Notes under the pieces: generated by a model
Told to the model about the DNA's origin: nothing
Databases searched by the model: none
What the model saw: the letters and a program-made list of their open reading frames with translations, nothing else
Program-made: the position numbers and the translations under genes
In this document: in pieces, positions 1 to 4,741 of the stretch
Position numbering within the stretch: position 1 is the stretch's first letter
How the letters are laid out: every line of letters begins with the position of its first letter
Source of the DNA: an uncultured Acidobacteriota bacterium
GTDB taxonomy: Bacteria; Acidobacteriota; Vicinamibacteria; Vicinamibacterales; UBA8438
Direction: 5' to 3'
Assembly: GCA_937888665.1 (NCBI GenBank)
Contig: CALBET010000275.1
Coordinates: 1 to 6,183, forward strand
Length of the DNA stretch: 6,183 nt

Positions 1-186
1 TCTCCGGACGGTTTCGAGTTCACGGGCCAAGGCTTCGGGCACGGCGTTGGGCTCTGCCAGACCGGCGCCATCGTCCGGGCTCGCACCGGCAGCACGGTCG
101 AACAGATTCTGGCCCACTACTATCCAGGCACGTGGCTCGAGACGTATCCGCCGACCGCGACATCGCAACTCCGTCAGCCGGGATGA
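1..186 (+). CDS. SpoIID/LytB domain protein, C-terminal fragment
   Basis: The window opens inside this gene, in frame 1, and the reading frame ends at a TGA at 184-186, leaving 61 codons. Residues 10-23 of the fragment read GQGFGHGVGLCQTG, the hallmark C-terminal signature of SpoIID/LytB proteins (usually GxGxGHGVGxxQxGA). It is followed by the typical ILAHYYPGT closing motif at residues 36-44 and a short proline/threonine-rich tail. SpoIID of sporulating Firmicutes is a lytic transglycosylase that cleaves peptidoglycan glycan strands stripped of stem peptides. Many non-sporulating Gram-negative bacteria carry SpoIID-domain proteins, presumably for cell-wall remodelling. The catalytic glutamate region lies upstream of the window, so activity cannot be judged. 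The gene converges with the response regulator on the other strand, with 39 bases between the two stop codons. The family call is firm and the cellular role is not. Confidence 0.88.
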   Translation, partial: SPDGFEFTGQGFGHGVGLCQTGAIVRARTGSTVEQILAHYYPGTWLETYPPTATSQLRQPG

Positions 187-225
187 CGCGCCCGTCGAAT
201 GCAGCGGGACTTCTACGACGGGCTG

Positions 226-642
226 CTAGTCCCCTGGAACCAGGGGACTACTCTCGAGTACTTCTTTGATTTTGCCGAGGAGGGCGTCCTTCGTGAACGG
301 TTTCAACAGGAACGCCTGACGGGCAGTTCTCAGGCCCTCACGGACAGAACTCGAGTCGGCGGCGTAGCCGGAGACGAACAGGACGTTGGTCTCGGGGTGG
401 GCCTTGCCGATGTAGCCACCCAATTCGAATCCGTTCATACGAGGCATCACGACATCGGTGAGCAGCAGGTCGATCACGCCGGGATGCTCGTTGGCGAGCG
501 TCAGCGCCTCGTCGCCGTTCTTCGCCACGAGGAGGTCGTAGCCGGCTCCCTCCAGCATGCGTCGAAGAAGAGGGCGAATCATCGGGTCATCCTCGACCAG
601 CAGGATGGTCGGCACTGACTGAGGTTGAGTCATCCTATTCAT
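226..642 (-). CDS. Single-domain response regulator (CheY-like receiver)
   Basis: This 138-residue protein is almost entirely one receiver (REC) domain, from about residue 11 to 131, with no output domain. The phosphorylation site is complete: acidic pair E17-D18 in LLVEDDP, phospho-acceptor D63 in LLTDVVMPRMNG, switch residue S91 in VLFVSGYA, and invariant K114 in FLLKPF followed by P115. Such proteins take a phosphoryl group from a histidine kinase and act by protein contact or in a phosphorelay; the sequence resembles the receivers attached to hybrid kinases. I chose the ATG at 642 because a GGGAG lies 9 bases upstream of it. A second ATG three codons later (633) is possible. The open frame extends upstream to 837, but that part runs through the divergent promoter region and into the sigma gene and does not look like protein. 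No partner kinase is in the window. The last codons and the stop form half of a hairpin. Confidence 0.9.
   Translation of the reverse strand: MNRMTQPQSVPTILLVEDDPMIRPLLRRMLEGAGYDLLVAKNGDEALTLANEHPGVIDLLLTDVVMPRMNGFELGGYIGKAHPETNVLFVSGYAADSSSVREGLRTARQAFLLKPFTKDALLGKIKEVLESSPLVPGD
227..250. terminator. Perfect hairpin over the stop codon of the response regulator gene
   Basis: An 11-base arm at 227-237 and its exact complement at 240-250 leave only two bases between them. In RNA this would fold as a stem of about 10 bp with a GAAC tetraloop, or GUUC when read from the - strand. It includes the TAG stop (226-228, read on -) and the last seven codons of the response regulator. It lies about 40 bases past the stop of the convergent SpoIID gene, so it could end or protect transcripts from both sides. 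No T-run follows on either strand, so it is not a canonical intrinsic terminator. An mRNA 3'-end stabiliser is an equal possibility. Confidence 0.45.
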
Positions 643-736
643 TTTGGCTCGCTCCCGCTGGTACCGGTCAACGGGACACTCCTGAGTGTCGTCCACTTGC
701 AGTATACTCGCGCAGAGATGCGCCGGTGGTGGCGCT
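643..736. promoter_or_regulatory. Divergent intergenic region between response regulator and sigma factor genes
   Basis: These 94 bases separate the starts of two genes transcribed away from each other, so both promoters should lie here. AGTATACT at 701-708 is its own reverse complement and gives a TATACT -10-like hexamer on both strands: 703-708 on + and 706-701 on -. No good TTGACA-like -35 sits 16-18 bases from it on either strand. If used, it would need an activator or tolerate a poor -35. A purine-rich GGTGGTGG at 725-732 could serve as a weak ribosome binding site for the sigma gene start at 737. Confidence 0.4.
675..690. promoter_or_regulatory. Candidate operator: 6-4-6 inverted repeat
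   Basis: GACACT at 675-680, spacer CCTG, and AGTGTC at 685-690 form a perfect 16-base dyad. It ends 12 bases before the TATACT hexamer at 703-708 and so covers where the -35 of the sigma factor promoter would be. That position suits a regulator binding as a dimer. The site could equally be a chance dyad, and no regulator with a recognisable DNA-binding domain other than the sigma factor is encoded in the window. Confidence 0.3.
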
Positions 737-1438
737 ATGTCCGCGGACCAGTTTTTCATGATACCGACATCCATCCCGGCGACTGGCCAGGAAGACCCGC
801 CAGTTGCCGTCGAGACCCGACTCGCAGCCGAGGTCAAACAGCTGCTGGCCGACGACCAGCGGACGCGGGCCGCGGAGCGGTTCGGCGAGATTGTTGATCG
901 ACAACAGCGCCGCGCCGCCCGAATCGCCTATCACTACCTGCGCGATCCGGCGGAAGTAGACGAGGTCGTGCAGGACGCCTTCATGAAGGCGTTCCTCCAT
1001 CTGCCGTCGTTCCGAGAAGACCTGTTTTTTGAGCTGTGGTTCACCCGCATCCTGGTCAACACGTGCCTGGATCGCCTCAAAGCCAGAACCCGCCGCGCGC
1101 GATGGCTGGTTCAGCTAGAACCACGCGAAGGCATGGTTGACGACGGTCCGGCGAGCCACGAGCCGTCGCCCGAAACGGCACTGCTGACCAAGGAAAGACG
1201 CGTGCAGTTGGAGACAGCCGTCGATCGCCTGCCAACGCGCCAGCGGACCGCGGTGATCTTGAGCCATTTCGAGGGCCGACCGGCTCGGGAAGTCAGTGAC
1301 ATCATGGGTGTGAACGAGTCCACCGTCCGCGTGCACCTGTTCCGAGCGGTTCGTAAGTTGCGCGGGACCCTGACTCGTGAAGGGTGGATGGCGCGCACCC
1401 CGCTCGACCGAGACGACCGCTCCCAACGTCGCGCGTGA
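737..1438 (+). CDS. ECF-family RNA polymerase sigma factor
   Basis: The 233-residue protein has the two-domain layout of extracytoplasmic function sigma factors. Region 2 spans about residues 45-118 and includes the core-binding and -10-recognition helices (DPAEVDEVVQDAFMKAF at 70-86, then FELWFTRILVNTCLDRL at 98-114). A variable linker rich in acidic residues and proline follows at 125-150. Region 4 spans about 155-209, with LPTRQRTAVILSHFEG and a helix-turn-helix at about 181-205 that binds the -35 element. There is no region 3. The first 40-45 residues are an N-terminal extension beyond most ECF factors. I chose the ATG at 737 because GGTGGTGG precedes it; an upstream ATG at 686 lies within the putative promoter, and an ATG at 758 has no visible ribosome binding site. 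The anti-sigma gene follows after 34 bases, the usual arrangement for a sigma factor held inactive by a membrane partner. The target promoters are unknown; its own operon and the efflux genes downstream are the natural candidates. Confidence 0.92.
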   Translation: MSADQFFMIPTSIPATGQEDPPVAVETRLAAEVKQLLADDQRTRAAERFGEIVDRQQRRAARIAYHYLRDPAEVDEVVQDAFMKAFLHLPSFREDLFFELWFTRILVNTCLDRLKARTRRARWLVQLEPREGMVDDGPASHEPSPETALLTKERRVQLETAVDRLPTRQRTAVILSHFEGRPAREVSDIMGVNESTVRVHLFRAVRKLRGTLTREGWMARTPLDRDDRSQRRA

Positions 1439-1472
1439 CGCCGCGTGGCACCGTGAAACTGGCAGACGCACT

Positions 1473-2336
1473 ATGGCCGAGCGAGATGCAGCACCCCTCA
1501 GCATGAACGGGCCACGCTGGTTTCATCGCTGGGTCCACCCGCAAGCGTGGTGGCGCGGGAAAGGCCGGCACCTCTCCGACGATCGGGTGCTGGCACTCGC
1601 CCTGACTTCGTCGGACGCACCCCTGTCTGACCCGATCGGCGCGCGGCACGTGGATTCTTGCCCGCGCTGCGAGCATCGCTACCACCAGGTAGCGGCCCAA
1701 CTCGATGCCCTCCCGGCCGCCGCGTCCGCCAGTTTCGACGACATCTTCACACCGGCCAGGCTCAAGACCCAGCGCGCCCGCATCAGCCGTCGTCTCGACA
1801 TGCTCGTCGGCGCTGCGAAACCGTCCCGGCTGCTAGAGTTTCCCTTCACCGGACGCTTGCTGCCTCGTGTGCAGATGTGGTCCGGCGGCTGGGTGCCGGC
1901 GGCGGTCGCCACGGCGTTGCTGCTGGGCATCACGGTCGGCCAGTTCATCCACCTGCATCCGGTCGACGCTCAGGCAGGGCGCACGGCGTTCGTGCAGATC
2001 GACGATGCAGACACGCAGGACGGCAGTCGCAGAAGCCCGGTCGAACCGGTGAAACCGGTAAAAGTAACAGAAGACGAGCGGTTCGCGTCCGCGCCGTCGC
2101 TCGCGCCGGGCCGCGACACCGCCCAGAACCTCGACATGACGGGGACGGTCGAACTGCCGCCGCTGACCGGGGACGACACTGGTCCGCTGACACTGGACGC
2201 ATTCGCGCGCGTCATGCCGGATGAGGATTTTCTCGGACGTCTCGACCTCGCGTTGACCAGTTCGCACGTGTCCGAGCTCGCATCCATCGACGCGCTGACC
2301 CCCCGCGTGCGAGACCTCTCTAGTAACATCCGCTGA
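1473..2336 (+). CDS. Membrane-anchored ZAS-type anti-sigma factor
   Basis: From the ATG at 1473 this is a 287-residue single-pass membrane protein. The N-terminal cytoplasmic part holds H33, then H59-x3-C63-x2-C66 (ARHVDSCPRC). The H-x25-H-x3-C-x2-C pattern matches the zinc-binding anti-sigma (ZAS) domain, whose first ligand lies about 25 residues before the HxxxCxxC in RsrA and ChrR. A hydrophobic helix at about 138-160 (GGWVPAAVATALLLGITVGQF) is the membrane span. The last 125 or so residues, rich in Asp, Pro and Thr, would lie in the periplasm and match no domain I recognise. The expected role is to bind the sigma factor encoded just upstream and release it on an envelope signal. The start is uncertain: no clear ribosome binding site precedes 1473, an ATG at 1503 is also possible, and a GTG at 1377 would overlap the sigma gene by 62 bases. 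The ZAS call is fairly sure; the signal is unknown. Confidence 0.82.
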   Translation: MAERDAAPLSMNGPRWFHRWVHPQAWWRGKGRHLSDDRVLALALTSSDAPLSDPIGARHVDSCPRCEHRYHQVAAQLDALPAAASASFDDIFTPARLKTQRARISRRLDMLVGAAKPSRLLEFPFTGRLLPRVQMWSGGWVPAAVATALLLGITVGQFIHLHPVDAQAGRTAFVQIDDADTQDGSRRSPVEPVKPVKVTEDERFASAPSLAPGRDTAQNLDMTGTVELPPLTGDDTGPLTLDAFARVMPDEDFLGRLDLALTSSHVSELASIDALTPRVRDLSSNIR

Positions 2337-2366
2337 CAATCGGTCCCGTGTCTGTCGTCACGTCTT

Positions 2367-2382
2367 CCGGCTAGGCTGCCGG
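2367..2382. repeat. Small GC-rich inverted repeat after the anti-sigma gene
   Basis: CCGGC at 2367-2371 and GCCGG at 2378-2382 flank six bases, giving a 5-bp stem with a 6-base loop, 30 bases beyond the anti-sigma stop codon. There is no following T-run. It could weaken read-through between the regulatory genes and the LTxxQ gene, but a stem this short arises often by chance in GC-rich DNA. Confidence 0.15.
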
Positions 2383-2410
2383 CGGCGGACGAGGACGGCG
2401 TTCGCACCAC

Positions 2411-2439
2411 CTCCGTAAACGTTTCCGGTTTCTACGGAG
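2411..2439 (+). promoter_or_regulatory. Leader hairpin that could hide the RBS of the LTxxQ gene
   Basis: CTCCGTA at 2411-2417 is exactly complementary to TACGGAG at 2433-2439, with two further A-T pairs possible past a bulged C. The right arm contains GGAG (2436-2439), the best Shine-Dalgarno-like sequence ahead of the ATG at 2452, although its 12-base spacing is long. In the folded RNA this site would pair with CTCC of the left arm. The loop side contains the 8-base palindrome AAACGTTT (2417-2424), so the region could instead be a DNA-level operator. A short stem like this would be only moderately stable. Confidence 0.35.
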
Positions 2440-2451
2440 TCTTGGCAAGAG

Positions 2452-2943
2452 ATGGTATCGAAACGTGTCCAAAGACAGACGCTGATGCGGTGGCGCACGG
2501 CCACGCTGCTCGGGCTCCTTGGTCTCCTTGTGCTTGCGCCGCTGATGCTCGAGGCCAACGAGCAGGGGCGTCGGCCGCACCGCTGGTGGCAGTCCGAAGA
2601 GGTCCGGACCGAACTCGGTCTCACCGACGAGCAGTCGACGTCGCTGGACGGCATCTATCAGGAGACGCTCCCAAAACAGCGCGAGTCGATGCGCCGCCTC
2701 GACGCCGAAGAACTGACCTTATCAACGTTGATCGCGGACATGAACGTCCAGGAACTCGACGTCACCCGCCAGATCGACCGGGTCGAGGCGGCGCGGAGCG
2801 AGCTCAGCAAGACGCGTATCTTGATGGTCTTCCGAATGTACCGCGTACTCAGCGAGGCGCAGCGTGAGACCCTCGACGAATGGCGGGCGCGTGACAACGA
2901 CGACCGTCGCCCCAGTGACGGCACTCGGAGCAAACGCCGCTGA
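2452..2943 (+). CDS. Periplasmic LTxxQ (Spy/CpxP/CnrX-like) protein
   Basis: This is a 163-residue exported or membrane-anchored helical protein. Basic residues up to R15 precede a hydrophobic stretch at about 17-33 (LLGLLGLLVLAPLMLEA), which can be a signal peptide cut after LEA or an N-terminal anchor. The mature part has two LTxxQ-type motifs: LTDEQ at 57-61 and LSEAQ at 133-137, about 75 residues apart, with long charged helices between, and an Arg/Lys-rich C-terminal tail. This is the pattern of the Spy/CpxP/ZraP/CnrX superfamily. Its members are periplasmic helical hairpins acting as chaperones or as sensors that restrain an envelope-stress regulator. Only one histidine (H43) and no cysteine is present, so a metal-binding role like that of CnrX is not evident. 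Its place between an anti-sigma gene and efflux genes suggests a sensor or accessory of that system. The start at 2452 is preferred; an in-frame ATG at 2485 would shorten the N-terminus but keep the hydrophobic segment. Confidence 0.78.
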   Translation: MVSKRVQRQTLMRWRTATLLGLLGLLVLAPLMLEANEQGRRPHRWWQSEEVRTELGLTDEQSTSLDGIYQETLPKQRESMRRLDAEELTLSTLIADMNVQELDVTRQIDRVEAARSELSKTRILMVFRMYRVLSEAQRETLDEWRARDNDDRRPSDGTRSKRR

Positions 2944-3104
2944 CTCCTGCCGACCGGTCAACCCACGTTCCATCCGACGGATCGGGTCATCTCGGCGGGA
3001 AGAAACGGCGCCGGGGCGCGGTCTACATTAGTGACGAGGCGTAGGAGCATCGGCGTGCCGCCCTCAACGGGGGTATCAGGCAGGCGCCCAGGAGAATACC
3101 GTTT
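2944..3104. other. Intergenic region upstream of the efflux genes
   Basis: This 161-base gap is the largest in the + strand series and may hold a separate promoter for the efflux operon. It begins with the palindrome GACCGGTC (2952-2959), part of a 10-mer, ACCGGTCAAC, also present at 663-672 ahead of the sigma gene. Weak GC-rich dyads occur at 3008-3019 and 3051-3060. TACATT at 3024-3029 is a mediocre -10-like sequence with no convincing -35. A good ribosome binding site, AGGAG at 3090-3094, lies 10 bases before the ATG at 3105. No terminator with a T-run is visible, so read-through from the regulatory genes is possible. Confidence 0.4.
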
Positions 3105-4733
3105 ATGTGGCTCGCACGGCATGGTGACCGACTCATTTTCATCCTCTTTGTATTCGTTGTGGCGACGTCCGATGTACGCGCGCAGACCGCGGACGGTCGT
3201 ATCGACTCGCTGATCGAACAGGCCACCACACGGCTGGCACTCGTCCAGACGCCGCGCAGCGGCGCGAGGGTGGATCTCACGCTGGACGAAGCGATCGCGC
3301 GCGCCCTCGAGCGCAACCTGGATCTCGTGGTCCAGCGGCTGAACCCTCTGGTCTTCGACCTGTCGCTCGCGCAACAACTCTCGTTCTACCGGCCGACGGT
3401 GAATGCGAACCTCAGCGACTCGTCGCGTACGAACCCGTCGTCGACACAGCTCGACGGTGGCGCGGCGGTTGTCAGTGACACGGCTACCGTCAACGGGGGT
3501 CTGGACCAGGCCGTCCAGTGGGGTGGCGGCAACTACACCGTCAACTGGAACAACAACCGCTCCGCGTCGACCAACGCGTTCTCCAGCTTTAACCCCAGTT
3601 ACCGAGCCACCGTGCAGGCCTCGTACACCCAACCGCTACTCCGCGGATTCAAAATCGATACGACGCGTCAGCAGATCCAAGTCACGCGGATCAACCGTGA
3701 CATCGCAGACATCGATCTGCGCCAGACCATCACCAACACAGTGTCAGCGGTCCGGAACGCCTATTGGGACCTGCTCTACGCCACCGGGACGCTCGAGGTG
3801 CAACAGCAGGCGCTCGACCTCGCTGAGGCCCTCATCCGCGACAACGAAGCCCGAGTCGAGATCGGCACGCTGGCCCCGATCGACGTCGTCCAGGCCCGGT
3901 CGGAGGCAGCCGCGCGGCGACAGTCTCTGGCTCAGGCTGAACAGGTGCTGGCGACCGCCGAACTGGTCCTGAAGCAACTGATCGTGGGCGGCACGGACGA
4001 CGACTACTGGGCATCGACGTTGAACCCGGTCGACCAGCCGACGCTTGAGGTTCCGCCGATTGATCTCGGGGCCGCAATCCGGGCGGCACTCGAAGAGCGG
4101 ACCGATCTGGCGCGCTCGCGCCGGCAACTCGACATCAACGAGGTCAACCTGTCGGCCATGCGCAACAACACCCTCCCCGCGGTCGACCTGGTTGGCACCT
4201 ATCAGCTCCAAGGACAGGGCGGGACGCGATTCGTCCGCTCCGGGCTGGGCGGCTCGGTCACGTCCGAAGTCCCGGGTGGACTCGGCGACGCGTTCAACCA
4301 GCTGTTCGATGCGGCGTTTCCGGTGTGGACGGTGCAGGTCAACATGAGCTACCCCCTGGGCCAGAGCGCCGCCGACGCGGCACTGGCGCGTGCCCAACTG
4401 CAGACACAGCAGGTACGGGCGCAGCTGCGACAACTGCAACTGCAGGTCGCCACCGAGGTCACCAATGCGGTGGTTCAAATTGAGGCGATCTCCCGTCGGA
4501 TCGACGCCGCCATGGCGGCCCGGGAATTGACCCAGGAGCAGTTGAACGCCGAGCAGAGCCGGTTCGAGGCCGGTCTCACGACCAATTTCTTCGTCGTGCA
4601 GGCTCAGCGCGACCTGGCGGCGGCACAGGATACGGAACTGCGTGCGATTCTGGACCAGCAGAAGGCACTCGTCGAGTTCGACCGGGTGCAGCGGACATCA
4701 TTGTCGAACGCCGGAATTTCGATCATCCAGTAG
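3105..4733 (+). CDS. TolC-family outer-membrane efflux channel (OMF)
   Basis: The 542-residue protein is an outer-membrane factor, which forms a trimeric barrel and periplasmic tunnel through which tripartite pumps export substrates. Residues 1-26 are a signal peptide (hydrophobic core IFILFVFVVA, probable cut after DVRA). Two OEP repeats follow. The first, about 55-290, contains LTLDEAIARALERN, the strand segment ATVQASYTQPLLRGF and the helix VRNAYWDLLYA. The second, about 315-530, contains DLGAAIRAALEERTDL, LPAVDLVGTYQLQG, VQVNMSYPLGQ and QSRFEAGLTTNFFVVQAQRDLAAAQ. Each gives the expected strand pair plus long coiled-coil helices, and the length is slightly above that of E. coli TolC. There is no cysteine near the signal cleavage site, so it is probably not a lipoprotein of the OprM/CusC type. 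AGGAG lies 10 bases before the start. The adaptor gene follows after 8 bases, so the two are almost certainly co-transcribed. The substrate cannot be told from the sequence. Confidence 0.93.
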   Translation: MWLARHGDRLIFILFVFVVATSDVRAQTADGRIDSLIEQATTRLALVQTPRSGARVDLTLDEAIARALERNLDLVVQRLNPLVFDLSLAQQLSFYRPTVNANLSDSSRTNPSSTQLDGGAAVVSDTATVNGGLDQAVQWGGGNYTVNWNNNRSASTNAFSSFNPSYRATVQASYTQPLLRGFKIDTTRQQIQVTRINRDIADIDLRQTITNTVSAVRNAYWDLLYATGTLEVQQQALDLAEALIRDNEARVEIGTLAPIDVVQARSEAAARRQSLAQAEQVLATAELVLKQLIVGGTDDDYWASTLNPVDQPTLEVPPIDLGAAIRAALEERTDLARSRRQLDINEVNLSAMRNNTLPAVDLVGTYQLQGQGGTRFVRSGLGGSVTSEVPGGLGDAFNQLFDAAFPVWTVQVNMSYPLGQSAADAALARAQLQTQQVRAQLRQLQLQVATEVTNAVVQIEAISRRIDAAMAARELTQEQLNAEQSRFEAGLTTNFFVVQAQRDLAAAQDTELRAILDQQKALVEFDRVQRTSLSNAGISIIQ

Positions 4734-4741
4734 GCACAGCC

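Noticed and set aside
199..618. A 139-codon open frame on the + strand opposite the response regulator
   Set aside because: The receiver domain on the - strand has all its active-site residues and is clearly the real gene; the opposite frame has no recognisable protein features.
691..698. GTCYACWT shared at 691-698 and 3021-3028 as a possible ECF -10 element
   Set aside because: No common -35 candidate occurs at equal spacing in the two regions, so the short match is likely chance.
643..837. A longer N-terminus for the response regulator, from an ATG at 837
   Set aside because: It would add 65 residues without family similarity, run through the divergent promoter region and overlap the start of the sigma factor gene.
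3031..3213. A small GTG-started frame overlapping the start of the OMF gene, as a possible leader peptide
   Set aside because: It has no ribosome binding site, a basic low-information sequence, and continues over 100 bases into the OMF gene in another frame.
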